NCBI RefSeq assembly: GCF_028767185.1
Contig: NZ_JARACK010000002.1
Location: 1-64,000 of the forward strand
From: Mangrovimonas aestuarii
GTDB lineage: Bacteria; Bacteroidota; Bacteroidia; Flavobacteriales; Flavobacteriaceae
DNA: 64,000 bases
Direction: 5' to 3'
Part shown: positions 27,085-35,911 of the stretch, piece by piece
How positions within the stretch are numbered: position 1 is the stretch's first letter
How the letters are laid out: each line of letters opens with the position of its first letter
Notes under the pieces: model-generated
Databases searched by the model: none
Seen by the model: only the letters and a program-made list of their open reading frames with translations
What the model was told of the DNA's origin: nothing
Program-made: the position numbers and the translations under genes

Positions 27085-27140
27085 GTGTAAATGATTGATT
27101 TAAAAATGTTTTAATAATTTTTTAAAAAATAAACAAAATG

Positions 27141-27473
27141 TTAAATCAATTGGGGAGGTCCCCTTAAAGGAAACGGTAAGCGTTGATAATCACTAATAAA
27201 ATGATATGCACTTAATATAGTTTGATGGTTTTCTGTTTTCGGAGTAAGAATTACAATTAGCTCATCTAAAGTAAACGGCTTTTTTACTTTAAACTTGTAA
27301 AACTTACATTCAAAGTCGGTTTTATGGAGGTGAGTAGTTTGCTCACCATGGCAAACTTCATGATTATGATGGGAAAAAGCATGGAGTAATTTTACACCAC
27401 TAGGTAGCAGTATAGACAAAGCTAAAAGCAATGTTATAACCTTACCTATGATATGTGTTTTAACAGCCTGCAA
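27141..27473 (-). CDS. Small His-rich exported protein, TTG start
   Basis: 110 aa. N-terminal hydrophobic segment (about 9-32) followed by 'HAFSHHNHEVCHGE' and 'THLHKTDFECKFYKFK', a His/Cys pattern seen in small proteins encoded next to flavobacterial metal TonB receptors. The frame has no ATG; the first usable codon is TTG at 27473, immediately after, and in frame with, the TAA stop of the upstream gene (TAATTG). Either reinitiation at TTG or a low level of stop read-through would produce it. Likely binds metal in the periplasm; function unproven. Confidence 0.65.
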   Translation of the reverse strand: MQAVKTHIIGKVITLLLALSILLPSGVKLLHAFSHHNHEVCHGEQTTHLHKTDFECKFYKFKVKKPFTLDELIVILTPKTENHQTILSAYHFISDYQRLPFPLRGPPQLI

Positions 27474-27791
27474 TTATTCTACAAAACGTTTTAAACCAAT
27501 TCTACTCAACATCTTTTTCTCAAAAGCCCAAAAGAATGAAAATTGACCAAAAATCCATCCAAAGGATACCAAAAGGACTTGGTAAACAGGGAAAATAGTT
27601 ATTGTTTTCAGAATGTAGTAAAGTAATTTCCCTAATGTATAGTCTGATAAATTATCTTTTGTAATTCCCAAAACCTCAAGCAAAGGTGTTGTAACAAATA
27701 CTGAAGAAGAACCAGTAACAGCAAATACTGTGAAAATAATAATCAACTGTTTGTTAGATGAGATTCCCCAACGTGCCTTTAGTTTTTCCAT
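27474..27791 (-). CDS. Small two-helix membrane protein (DUF6787-like)
   Basis: 105 aa from ATG at 27791 ('MEKLKARWGISSNKQLIIIF'); an upstream in-frame start at 27812 adds seven residues unlike relatives. Two hydrophobic segments (about 17-40 and 63-85), 'FAVTGSSSVFVTTPLLEVLG' and 'FGWIFGQFSFFWAFEKKM' resemble a Bacteroidota-specific family I believe is DUF6787. Sometimes mislabelled diacylglyceryl transferase; no catalytic motif supports that. Directly abuts the His-rich gene. Confidence 0.7.
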   Translation of the reverse strand: MEKLKARWGISSNKQLIIIFTVFAVTGSSSVFVTTPLLEVLGITKDNLSDYTLGKLLYYILKTITIFPVYQVLLVSFGWIFGQFSFFWAFEKKMLSRIGLKRFVE

Positions 27792-27827
27792 AATTAGGAT
27801 TTGAAGCTGCAAAAATAATAAAAGCCC

Positions 27828-28259
27828 TTAAATTCTGGGTGTCATTCCTGTTAACTTTTGATTGTATTTTAACTGAAAATAAACGAAATAGTAATATAGT
27901 TTATAGTTTACCTCGTATCCATAATCAATATTTGGGTCGTAATCGATAAGCATTTCGTACAGATTTGAATCGAAGACTTGAGGCTGTCTAACTCTTTGGT
28001 TCCACGAAATAACATATTGCCAGTTGCGTTGCTCTAGTAATTGCTGGCTGTAAAAACCCTCGGGTCTTGCAACACTCTGTAACCAAGCATTAAAACCTGG
28101 TTCAATAATTATGATTTCGTATTCAATATCATCATTGGCAATTCTTACAGTATCCTGACTTACTTCTTTAGGCAAATCCTCTTTGACTGATGATGTTTTT
28201 GAAGAATGACAACCAACAGCTATTAATAGAATAATGGCTAATAGATATAATAATTTCAT
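27828..28259 (-). CDS. Putative lipoprotein, DUF6146-like
   Basis: 143 aa with lipobox 'IAVGC' (Cys17). The conserved part 'GFNAWLQSVARPEGFYSQQL', 'RNWQYVISWNQRV' and 'YDPNIDYGYEVNYKLYYYF' matches a Bacteroidota family of unknown function (DUF6146 as I recall). Probably at the outer membrane, periplasmic face. It stands 36 nt before the DUF6787-like gene, suggesting a shared transcript. Confidence 0.7.
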   Translation of the reverse strand: MKLLYLLAIILLIAVGCHSSKTSSVKEDLPKEVSQDTVRIANDDIEYEIIIIEPGFNAWLQSVARPEGFYSQQLLEQRNWQYVISWNQRVRQPQVFDSNLYEMLIDYDPNIDYGYEVNYKLYYYFVYFQLKYNQKLTGMTPRI

Positions 28260-28327
28260 GGCATTTTTATTACATCTAAAAATACGAAAAAAATGCCGGA
28301 CCTCTTTTGATATATTACGGTTTTAAG

Positions 28328-28963
28328 CTAATCCTTCCCTAGAAAACTGTCCAACAATCCTCCAAGACCACTTTTCTTTTTGTTGGCATTGAGCATCATG
28401 TCCGAAACGTCGTCAATAATACTGCCGTCATTATCGGTATCTAAAATGGAAAGGAAGCCAAGCTCTTGTTTAGCAGAGCTGCCCGTTACCAAACCGCTAA
28501 GCATATCGTTAATATTGTTAGAACCTGCTGAAGGTTGGTTTCTAGCCTGTTTTCCTAAATATCCCATTAAAATAGGAGCGGCAATTTTAAGTATTTGACT
28601 AACTGTTTGTGAGTCGATACCTGATTTTTCACTAAAGGCTTGTTCCATAGGTTGTTTTTTGTTTCCTAAAACATGCCCGAGGATTTTATCGCCATCGTTT
28701 ATAACATCATCATTAACGCCCCCTTTAAATAGGTCGCTTAGGTTATCTAGGATGCTTCCGTTATGTTTTTTGTTCAAGGCGTTCAATAACCCATCGGCTC
28801 CTTGTTGAGATGATGCATTCCGTTTCATAGCATGGGTGAGTACCGGTAATGCCATTGTTAAAAGGTCTTGGGTTTGTTGGGAGTCTTGTCCGGTTTGTTT
28901 GGCAACTCCATCAATTATGGTTTTGCCCATGTCGTTGCCTAAAAGATCGAGAATACTTGCCAT
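28328..28963 (-). CDS. DUF937 domain protein
   Basis: 211 aa, no signal peptide. Repeated helical motif 'LLTMALPVLTHAMKRNA' / 'ILKIAAPILMGYLGKQA' and Gly/Asp-rich 'DTDNDGSIIDDVSDM', which looks like a calcium-loop (EF-hand-like) segment, is typical of DUF937 proteins. Cytoplasmic or weakly exported; function unknown. Its neighbour upstream, serA, has its own terminator, so this gene has a separate promoter. Confidence 0.82.
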   Translation of the reverse strand: MASILDLLGNDMGKTIIDGVAKQTGQDSQQTQDLLTMALPVLTHAMKRNASSQQGADGLLNALNKKHNGSILDNLSDLFKGGVNDDVINDGDKILGHVLGNKKQPMEQAFSEKSGIDSQTVSQILKIAAPILMGYLGKQARNQPSAGSNNINDMLSGLVTGSSAKQELGFLSILDTDNDGSIIDDVSDMMLNANKKKSGLGGLLDSFLGKD

Positions 28964-28995
28964 GAGAGTTGATTTTTATAAGGAGCATTAATTTA

Positions 28996-29028
28996 ATAAA
29001 AAACTCCGACTGTTTTGGTCGGAGTTTT
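28996..29028 (-). terminator. Terminator of the serC-serA operon
   Basis: Eleven-pair stem AAAACTCCGAC / GTCGGAGTTTT (29000-29010, 29018-29028) with a 7-nt loop; on the minus strand it is followed by a T-run. Confidence 0.88.
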
Positions 29029-29058
29029 GTTAATTTATACTTTGTTAAAGCGTAGTGT

Positions 29059-30012
29059 TTATATTTTTAGCAAGTCGATAATTTGAGAGGCTAGTTCTAA
29101 TCCTATGCGATCTTGAGCTTCGTTTGTAGATGCTCCAATGTGAGGGGATAAAGATAAATCCGGATGCATTAATAATTGTACTTCCGGGCTTGGTTCCTTT
29201 TCAAAAACGTCAAGTGCAGCCTTGCTTACTTTTCCTGAGTTTATAGCGTCTACTAAAGCTACTTCGTCGATTACACCTCCACGGGCAGCATTGATGATGA
29301 TTACGCCATCTTTCATCTTTTTAAAGTCCGCTTCTCCAAGCGTGTAATCTTTTTGAGCAGGAACGTGAAGGCTGATGAAATCGGCTTGTTTTAAAACCTC
29401 TTCTTTTGAAGTAGATTTAATAGTGAATTGTACTTTCTGTCCGTCGAAAAATTCCAATTCTAAATTCGCTACTTCGATTAATGGGTCGAAAACAACAACT
29501 TTCATTCCCAATCCAATCGCGATTTTGGCAGTAGCCTGACCAATGCGTCCAAAGCCTATCAATCCAAGGGTTTTTCCTTTAAGCTCTGTGCCTTTTGCGT
29601 ATGACTTTTTAAGATCTTTAAAACGAGTATCTCCATCTAATGGCATATCTCGGTTGGCGTTGTGTAAAAAACGTGCTAATCCATAAAGATGAGCAAATAC
29701 CAGCTCGGCAACAGAGTGTGAGGATGCCGCAGGGGTATTGATTACTTGAATGCCCTTTTTCTTAGCGTAATCAACTTCAATATTGTCCATTCCTACACCA
29801 CCACGACCAATAAGTTTCAGGTTTGGGCAAGCATCGATAATTGGTTTTGTTACTTTGGTTGCACTGCGCACCAACAAAACCTCAACATTGTTTTCGTTTA
29901 TGAAATTTGCAAGCTGCTCTTGGGCAACACGGGTTGTAATTACTTCAAATCCGGCAGTTTCCAAAGCAGAAATACCACTTTGTGAAATGCCGTCGTTAGC
30001 TAATACTTTCAT
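29059..30012 (-). CDS. serA: D-3-phosphoglycerate dehydrogenase (D-2-hydroxyacid dehydrogenase)
   Basis: 317 aa, without the C-terminal ACT domain of long forms. NAD-binding 'GLIGFGRIGQATAKIA'; catalytic Arg/Glu/His set in 'INAARGGVIDE', 'DVFEKEPSPE' and 'LSPHIGASTNEAQ'. Oxidises 3-phosphoglycerate to 3-phosphohydroxypyruvate, the first step of serine synthesis. Its start is 15 nt after serC, so the two pathway enzymes are co-expressed, which supports the SerA assignment over other 2-hydroxyacid dehydrogenases. No ACT domain means no direct serine feedback by that route. Confidence 0.9.
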   Translation of the reverse strand: MKVLANDGISQSGISALETAGFEVITTRVAQEQLANFINENNVEVLLVRSATKVTKPIIDACPNLKLIGRGGVGMDNIEVDYAKKKGIQVINTPAASSHSVAELVFAHLYGLARFLHNANRDMPLDGDTRFKDLKKSYAKGTELKGKTLGLIGFGRIGQATAKIAIGLGMKVVVFDPLIEVANLELEFFDGQKVQFTIKSTSKEEVLKQADFISLHVPAQKDYTLGEADFKKMKDGVIIINAARGGVIDEVALVDAINSGKVSKAALDVFEKEPSPEVQLLMHPDLSLSPHIGASTNEAQDRIGLELASQIIDLLKI

Positions 30013-30027
30013 AGTATGATGTATAAT

Positions 30028-31089
30028 TTATGCTTTTCGTTCTAATTCACTCATTACTTCAACCAATGCCTTAACGCTATCAAGAGATAAAGCGTTGTAC
30101 ATAGAAGCTCTATAACCGCCAACACTTCTGTGACCATTAAGACCATTAACTCCGGCTTCTTTCCACATAGTGTCGAATGTTTCTTTAAGATCGTCATTAG
30201 TAAGGTTGAATGTGGCATTCATAATTGAGCGATCTTCTGTTTTTGCAAACCCTTCAAACAAAGGGTTGATATCAATTTCGGAATATAACAGTTGGGCTTT
30301 CTTTTCGTTTATTTTTTCGATTCCTGAAATTCCTCCAAGTTTTTTTAGCCATTGTAAATTTAGCATGGATACGTAAACAGCAAAAACTGGCGGTGTATTG
30401 AACATGCTGCTTTTATTGATGTGAACTTGGTAGTCCATCATCGAAGGGAGCTTTCTGCTAACCTTTCCTAATATGTCTTCTTTTACAACCACAAGAGTTG
30501 ATCCTGCAGGCCCCATGTTTTTTTGAGCTCCTGCATAGATAAGGTCAAACTTTGAAAAATCCATTGTTCGTGAGAATATATCACTACTCATATCGCACAC
30601 CATAGGGACAGGGCAATTAGGGAATTCCTTCATTTGAGTCCCATAAATTGTATTGTTGGAAGTACAGTGGAAATAGTCTAAATTATCTGGAATGGTGTAG
30701 CCTTTTGGAATATTATTGAAGCCTTCAATCTTTGATGAAGCTATTTCCATAACCTCACCAAAAAGTTTAGCTTCCTCAATAGCTTTACTACTCCAAGTAC
30801 CTGTGTTTATATAACCAGCTTGTTTTTCCAAAAGGTTGTAAGCAATCATTAAAAACTGTGAACTTGCACCTCCTTGAAGAAACAATGCTTTATAACCTTT
30901 GCCTTCCAGACCGAGTAGTTCCAGAGCCAATGATCGGGCTTGTTCCATTACATCTACAAAAGGCTTGCTTCTATGCGAAATTTCTAAAATAGAAAGACCA
31001 TTATCAAAGTCCAAAACTGCTTGGGCAGCTTGCTGCATGACTTCTTGTGGTAAAATACAGGGGCCAGCGCTAAAGTTGTGTCGTTTCAT
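30028..31089 (-). CDS. serC: Phosphoserine aminotransferase
   Basis: 353 aa, usual length. PLP enzyme, fold type I: Schiff-base lysine K190 in 'YAGAQKNMGPAG', N-terminal 'HNFSAGPCILP', and 'LFLQGGASSQF'. Transaminates 3-phosphohydroxypyruvate with glutamate to O-phosphoserine (and also acts in pyridoxine synthesis). Cytoplasmic; precedes serA in the same operon. Confidence 0.95.
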   Translation of the reverse strand: MKRHNFSAGPCILPQEVMQQAAQAVLDFDNGLSILEISHRSKPFVDVMEQARSLALELLGLEGKGYKALFLQGGASSQFLMIAYNLLEKQAGYINTGTWSSKAIEEAKLFGEVMEIASSKIEGFNNIPKGYTIPDNLDYFHCTSNNTIYGTQMKEFPNCPVPMVCDMSSDIFSRTMDFSKFDLIYAGAQKNMGPAGSTLVVVKEDILGKVSRKLPSMMDYQVHINKSSMFNTPPVFAVYVSMLNLQWLKKLGGISGIEKINEKKAQLLYSEIDINPLFEGFAKTEDRSIMNATFNLTNDDLKETFDTMWKEAGVNGLNGHRSVGGYRASMYNALSLDSVKALVEVMSELERKA

Positions 31090-31159
31090 TGTTTAGTGGT
31101 TTTTAGCATCACAAAGGTGATGAATTATTTATGAGTAGGTGTTAAAATCCAGTGAAACC

Positions 31160-32221
31160 TTATTCTAGGTTTTGCAAAAATTCCAAGGTGTCTACTCCAT
31201 CAGCATAGTCCCATAATTCAGGGGATTGTGTTTTGCCGAAAGGGATTTCACTTTCTGAAAAACCTTTGGCAACAACGCACTGAATACGCTCATTATCTGC
31301 TTCAAGTTTTTCCTTTAATGACTCGTGATTATCGTAATACTCGTAAAAAACAGTTGCAATTGGGGATGCATAGCTTTCATCTTCCTTAATCATTAAAAAG
31401 CCGTTTTCCAATAAATCAAATTCACTCATTAGATATACCGCCTTGTTGTAATCGTAATTGTTGGCGTATTTGTTTTCCTCAATGATTGGATGCCAATGGT
31501 AAAGTCCATTGAAAAAACCATCGAAATCATAATCTTTAGGAACAAATAACTTGGATACATTTCGGCAGCCTAATCCGTAATATCTAAAAACATCATCAGA
31601 AAGGGCTTTGAGTTCATCCTCATTTTCATTCCCTGTCAAAACAGCGACAGAGTTTCTGTTCTGTCGAATAATTGAGGGTTTTCCTTTAAAGTAATATTCA
31701 AAATATCTAGCTGTATTGTTGCTTCCAGTTGCGATTACCGCATCAAAATTTTCAAGTTTGTCAGTTGTAAAGGAAATACGTCCTTTAAATTCAGGCTCAA
31801 CATACTCCAGGTACTTGGTTAAAAATGGAAGAAGCTGTTTGTCGTTTGAAGATTGTTTTACTAAAACCTTGTGCCCACTAATTAAAACCGATAGAAAATC
31901 ATGAAAACCAACCAAAGGAATATTTCCTGCCATAATGATGGCAATTGTCTTCTCTGAATTTTCATCTAAATTGTAGTTTTTGGTCCAGGTTTTTAGGTTG
32001 TATTCTGTCAAGGCATTAGTCCATTGGTTAAACGCAAACCTAAGATTGTCGTCCGTAAACCATCCATTTTGTTCTTTGGCCAGTTTAATCTGGTGTTTAA
32101 AGCCGTCAAAGAATAAATCGTTATGGGGTATGCTGTCTTCTTTGGTAGGGTTTTCAGTAGTAAACTGCTTTAAAAATGACCCAAGAGCAACAAATGCATT
32201 AATTCTTTTCTGTAAATCCAT
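31160..32221 (-). CDS. LuxC-like acyl-CoA reductase
   Basis: 353 aa from ATG at 32221 ('MDLQKRINAFVALGSF'); the longer frame opens with TTG at 32266 and overlaps the divergent ferredoxin promoter. Aldehyde-dehydrogenase-like fold of the LuxC/acyl-CoA reductase family: 'IIMAGNIPLVGFHDFLSVLI' cofactor region, 'AVIATGSNNTARYFEYYF' and 'YGLGCRNVSKLFVP' with the active-site Cys. Reduces acyl-CoA or acyl-ACP to aldehyde. No luxD/E or luciferase is near. It is widespread in Bacteroidota beside a ferredoxin gene, as here; role unproven. It lies 70 nt upstream of serC. Confidence 0.85.
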   Translation of the reverse strand: MDLQKRINAFVALGSFLKQFTTENPTKEDSIPHNDLFFDGFKHQIKLAKEQNGWFTDDNLRFAFNQWTNALTEYNLKTWTKNYNLDENSEKTIAIIMAGNIPLVGFHDFLSVLISGHKVLVKQSSNDKQLLPFLTKYLEYVEPEFKGRISFTTDKLENFDAVIATGSNNTARYFEYYFKGKPSIIRQNRNSVAVLTGNENEDELKALSDDVFRYYGLGCRNVSKLFVPKDYDFDGFFNGLYHWHPIIEENKYANNYDYNKAVYLMSEFDLLENGFLMIKEDESYASPIATVFYEYYDNHESLKEKLEADNERIQCVVAKGFSESEIPFGKTQSPELWDYADGVDTLEFLQNLE

Positions 32222-32228
32222 GCTGTAT

Positions 32229-32259
32229 TTGGTTATGAATGGTTTTGGCGTTATTTTTG
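32229..32259 (+). promoter_or_regulatory. Promoter of the ferredoxin gene
   Basis: TTG (32229-32231), 20-nt spacer, TATTTTTG (32252-32259). Leader of about 22 nt to the ATG at 32288. It overlaps the upstream frame of the divergent acyl-CoA reductase gene, supporting the shorter start there. Confidence 0.65.
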
Positions 32260-32287
32260 CAGACAAAGTTAGAAAAAGAATACTGCT

Positions 32288-32641
32288 ATGGCAATTATAA
32301 TAACAGACGAATGTATTAATTGTGGTGCTTGCGAACCAGAGTGTCCAAATACCGCTATTTATGAAGGAGCAGACGATTGGCGTTATGCAGATGGTACCAG
32401 TCTGGAAGGTAATGTTGTGTTGCCTAATGGTAAATCAGTAGATGCTGATGAAGCTCAAGAGCCTATCAGTGACGAAATTTACTATATCGTTCCCGATAAA
32501 TGTACAGAATGTAAGGGATTTCATGAAGAACCACAATGTGCAGCTGTATGTCCAGTAGATTGTTGTGTGCCTGATGAAGACAACGTAGAGACAGACGATG
32601 AGCTTTTAGGAAAGCAATCTTTTATGCATCCAGAAGATTAA
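32288..32641 (+). CDS. 2[4Fe-4S] ferredoxin
   Basis: 117 aa. Cluster-binding motifs C-x2-C-x2-C-x3-CP at 9-20 ('[12 protein letters not shown]') and a second 'CTECKGF' ... '[10 protein letters not shown]' with a longer insert, the pattern of the ferredoxins common in Bacteroidota. Small acidic cytoplasmic electron carrier. Divergently transcribed from the acyl-CoA reductase gene, which may depend on it, though this is only a neighbourhood argument. Confidence 0.9.
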   Translation: MAIIITDECINCGACEPECPNTAIYEGADDWRYADGTSLEGNVVLPNGKSVDADEAQEPISDEIYYIVPDKCTECKGFHEEPQCAAVCPVDCCVPDEDNVETDDELLGKQSFMHPED

Positions 32642-32665
32642 AGGTCAGTCTATTAAAATAATCAT

Positions 32666-32693
32666 AAAGCCCAAGCGTTTGCTTGGGTTTTTT
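32666..32693 (+). terminator. Terminator
   Basis: GCCCAAGC / GCTTGGGT with GTTT loop, T-run to 32693. Ends the ferredoxin gene. Confidence 0.85.
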
Positions 32694-32724
32694 GTTTAAA
32701 ACATATAAGAATTAATTACATTTG
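32692..32724 (+). promoter_or_regulatory. Promoter of ychF
   Basis: TTG (32692-32694), 22-nt spacer, TACATTTG (32717-32724). The leader to 32811 is ~80 nt and contains a short CCCGG/CGGGG hairpin near 32776-32791, which could modulate translation. Confidence 0.6.
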
Positions 32725-32810
32725 CAGCGGCTTACCAAAAGGGGCTAAAAATGTAATTGTAGAATAATAATATTCCCGGTTTTTTCGGGGACGATTAAAT
32801 AAATTAGTTA

Positions 32811-33905
32811 ATGAAAGCAGGAATTGTAGGATTGCCTAACGTAGGGAAATCAACCTTGTTTAATTGTTTGTCGAATGCTAAAGCGCAAAGTGCAAACTTC
32901 CCATTCTGTACAATTGAACCAAACATTGGAGTTGTAAACGTGCCAGACCCAAGATTGTCAAAATTGGAGTCTTTAGTAGATCCTGAGCGTGTTTTGCCGG
33001 CAACTGTAGAGATTGTAGATATTGCAGGTTTGGTAAAAGGAGCAAGTAAAGGTGAGGGGCTTGGAAACCAATTCTTGGCTAACATTAGAGAAACGGATGC
33101 AATTCTTCATGTATTGCGTTGTTTTGAAAATGATAATATTGTTCACGTTGATGGTAGTGTAAATCCTATTAGAGATAAGGAAACTATTGATATAGAGTTG
33201 CAGTTGAAAGATTTGGAAACTGTTGAAAAGAAACTCGAAAAAGTAAAACGTGCAGCCAAAACTGGTAATAAGGAAGCTCAGAAGGAAGAAGCTATCTTGT
33301 TTAAAATTAAAGAAGGTTTAGAGTCTGGTGTATCTGTTCGAGCGTTAGAGTTTGAAGAAGACGATTATTTGGAGTTTGTCAAGCCATCTCAGTTTATTAC
33401 CGACAAACCTGTACTTTATGTGTGTAATGTAGATGAAGGAGCAGCTGTAAAAGGTAATGAGCATGTAGAGCGTGTGAAGGAAGCCGTAAAAGATGAATAT
33501 GCAGAGGTTTTGGTGCTTGCTGTTGGTACAGAAGCTGATATCAATGAATTGGAAGATTATGAAGAGCGCCAAATGTTCTTGCAGGATATTGGATTGGATG
33601 AGCCAGGATCTTCTAAATTGATTCGTGCAGCTTATAAGTTGTTAAACCAGCAAACTTATTTTACAGCTGGTAAAAAAGAGGTTCGTGCTTGGACGGTAAG
33701 TATTGGGGCTACTGCGCCACAAGCTGCAGGAGTTATTCATACCGATTTTGAAAAGGGATTTATTAGAGCCGAAGTAATCTCATATGATGATTATGTAAAC
33801 TTTGGTAGTGAAAGTAAAGTTAAGGAAGCAGGGAAAATGCGTGTTGAAGGCAAGAATTATGTGGTTAATGATGGTGATGTAATGCACTTTTTGTTTAACG
33901 TGTAG
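32811..33905 (+). CDS. ychF: Redox-regulated GTPase/ATPase YchF (Obg-like)
   Basis: 364 aa, full length. G1 'GLPNVGKST' (9-17), G3 'DIAGLVKGASKGEGLG', the NxxE-type G4 region 'YVCNVDEG' (hence ATP preference), and a C-terminal TGS domain ending 'VMHFLFNV'. Binds ribosomes and is linked to stress and translation control. Single-gene unit between two terminators. Confidence 0.96.
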   Translation: MKAGIVGLPNVGKSTLFNCLSNAKAQSANFPFCTIEPNIGVVNVPDPRLSKLESLVDPERVLPATVEIVDIAGLVKGASKGEGLGNQFLANIRETDAILHVLRCFENDNIVHVDGSVNPIRDKETIDIELQLKDLETVEKKLEKVKRAAKTGNKEAQKEEAILFKIKEGLESGVSVRALEFEEDDYLEFVKPSQFITDKPVLYVCNVDEGAAVKGNEHVERVKEAVKDEYAEVLVLAVGTEADINELEDYEERQMFLQDIGLDEPGSSKLIRAAYKLLNQQTYFTAGKKEVRAWTVSIGATAPQAAGVIHTDFEKGFIRAEVISYDDYVNFGSESKVKEAGKMRVEGKNYVVNDGDVMHFLFNV

Positions 33906-33926
33906 ACTGCTTTTTCCTACAAATAT

Positions 33927-33961
33927 AAAAGCCAATTTCCTAAAGGATATTGGCTTTTTTT
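33927..33961 (+). terminator. Terminator of ychF
   Basis: GCCAAT (33931-33936) / ATTGGC (33949-33954) extended by an inner CC/GG, followed by seven T. Confidence 0.85.
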
Positions 33962-33982
33962 ATGTGCATTTTGTACCTTGTT

Positions 33983-34007
33983 TATTTCGGATTTTTCTAC
34001 CGAAATA
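33983..34007. promoter_or_regulatory. Inverted repeat upstream of parE
   Basis: Perfect 8-bp arms TATTTCGG / CCGAAATA with a 9-nt spacer, about 50 nt before the parE start. Not followed by a T-run, so not a terminator; may be an operator or leader hairpin. Confidence 0.4.
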
Positions 34008-34055
34008 CTATATTAGCAACTCATCACGAAAAAAATAATTGCATAGGCTTGTTAT

Positions 34056-35906
34056 ATGATTGAACAAACCAATTACACTGAAGATAACATACGCTCACTC
34101 GATTGGAAAGAACATATTAGGATGCGTCCTGGTATGTACATCGGTAAGTTGGGTGATGGCTCTTCCCAAGACGATGGTATTTACATTCTTTTAAAAGAGG
34201 TTTTGGATAATTCCATAGACGAATACGTTATGGGAGCTGGAAAAACTATCGAGATATCCATTCAGGGCAATAAAGTAATTGTTCGCGATTTTGGGCGCGG
34301 AATACCATTAGGTAAGGTTGTCGATGTTGTATCTAAGATGAATACGGGAGGAAAGTACGATTCCCGTGCCTTTAAAAAGTCGGTTGGTTTAAATGGTGTG
34401 GGTACAAAAGCCGTTAATGCGCTGTCAACCTTTTTTAGGGTAGAGTCTACCCGTGATGGCAAATCGGCTTCGGCAGAATTCGAGCAAGGAAATCTTGTTA
34501 ACCAGGAGACATTAGATAATACTTCAAGACGTAAGGGAACTAAAGTGTCCTTTATTCCTGATGAAACCATTTTCAAGCATTATAAGTTCCGTCATGAATA
34601 TGTTGAGCGTATGCTCAAAAACTATGTCTATCTAAACCCTGGATTGACCATAGTCTTTAATGGTGAGAAGTATTATAGTGAAAATGGGCTAAAAGATCTG
34701 TTGGAAGAGAACATCAACGGTTCCGATATGATTTATCCTATCATCCACCTTAAGGGAGATGATATTGAATTGGCAATAACTCACCATAAAACGCAGTATA
34801 GTGAAGAGTACCATTCATTTGTTAACGGTCAGAACACTACTCAAGGTGGTACACACTTAGCAGCCTTTAGAGAAGCTTTGGTGAAAACATTGCGTGAGTT
34901 CTATGGAAAGAATTACGACGCTTCCGATATTAGAAAGTCGGTAGTGGCAGCGGTGTCTATAAAAGTAATGGAGCCTGTTTTCGAAAGTCAGACAAAAACC
35001 AAATTGGGATCTACAGACATGGGAGGGAACCTTCCAACAGTAAGAACCTATGTGAATGACTTTGTAAAAAATAAACTTGATAACTATTTACATAAGAACC
35101 CTGAAGCTGCTGAGAAAATCCAACGTAAAATTCTTCAAGCAGAAAGAGAACGTAAAGAGCTGTCGGGAATTAGAAAGTTAGCCAAGGAGCGTGCTAAAAA
35201 GGCAAGTTTACATAATAAAAAGCTTCGTGACTGTCGTGTGCATTTGGGAAACCTTAAAAATGACCGTCGTTTAGAGAGTACACTTTTCATTACTGAGGGG
35301 GATTCAGCATCGGGAAGTATTACTAAATCCCGTGATGTGAACACCCAAGCGGTATTTAGTTTAAGGGGGAAGCCTTTAAACTCTTATGGGATGAGTAAGA
35401 AAATAGTATACGAGAATGAAGAGTTTAACTTACTTCAGGCAGCATTAAATATAGAAGAATCGTTAGAGGATTTACGTTATAACAATATTGTAATCGCTAC
35501 CGATGCCGATGTGGATGGGATGCACATTCGTTTACTGTTAATTACATTCTTTTTACAGTTTTTTCCAGAACTTATAAAGGAAGGGCATTTGTATATTTTG
35601 CAAACTCCCTTGTTTAGGGTGCGTAATAAAAAGGAAACAATTTATTGCTATTCAGAGCTGGAACGTATCAATGCTATTGAAAAGCTTAAGCCAAAACCAG
35701 AGATTACTCGATTTAAGGGGCTTGGAGAGATATCTCCAGATGAGTTTAAGCACTTTATTGGGGATGACATTCGTCTAGATCCTGTTATGTTGGATAAGGA
35801 TAAGAGTATAGAAGAACTTTTGGAATTTTATATGGGTAAAAATACTCCAGATAGACAAGAATTTATTATCAATAACTTGAAAGTCGAACTGGATGTAGTA
35901 GAATAA
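34056..35906 (+). CDS. parE: DNA topoisomerase IV subunit B
   Basis: 616 aa. GHKL ATPase ('[12 protein letters not shown]', '[15 protein letters not shown]', 'GRGIPLGKV', '[14 protein letters not shown]'), transducer, and TOPRIM with E414 in 'TEGDSASGS' and '[13 protein letters not shown]'. It opens the ATP gate of type IIA topoisomerase and pairs with the parC product to decatenate chromosomes. The operon order with parC, and the shorter size than GyrB, support topoisomerase IV rather than gyrase. Confidence 0.92.
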   Translation: MIEQTNYTEDNIRSLDWKEHIRMRPGMYIGKLGDGSSQDDGIYILLKEVLDNSIDEYVMGAGKTIEISIQGNKVIVRDFGRGIPLGKVVDVVSKMNTGGKYDSRAFKKSVGLNGVGTKAVNALSTFFRVESTRDGKSASAEFEQGNLVNQETLDNTSRRKGTKVSFIPDETIFKHYKFRHEYVERMLKNYVYLNPGLTIVFNGEKYYSENGLKDLLEENINGSDMIYPIIHLKGDDIELAITHHKTQYSEEYHSFVNGQNTTQGGTHLAAFREALVKTLREFYGKNYDASDIRKSVVAAVSIKVMEPVFESQTKTKLGSTDMGGNLPTVRTYVNDFVKNKLDNYLHKNPEAAEKIQRKILQAERERKELSGIRKLAKERAKKASLHNKKLRDCRVHLGNLKNDRRLESTLFITEGDSASGSITKSRDVNTQAVFSLRGKPLNSYGMSKKIVYENEEFNLLQAALNIEESLEDLRYNNIVIATDADVDGMHIRLLLITFFLQFFPELIKEGHLYILQTPLFRVRNKKETIYCYSELERINAIEKLKPKPEITRFKGLGEISPDEFKHFIGDDIRLDPVMLDKDKSIEELLEFYMGKNTPDRQEFIINNLKVELDVVE

Positions 35907-35911
35907 TTGCT

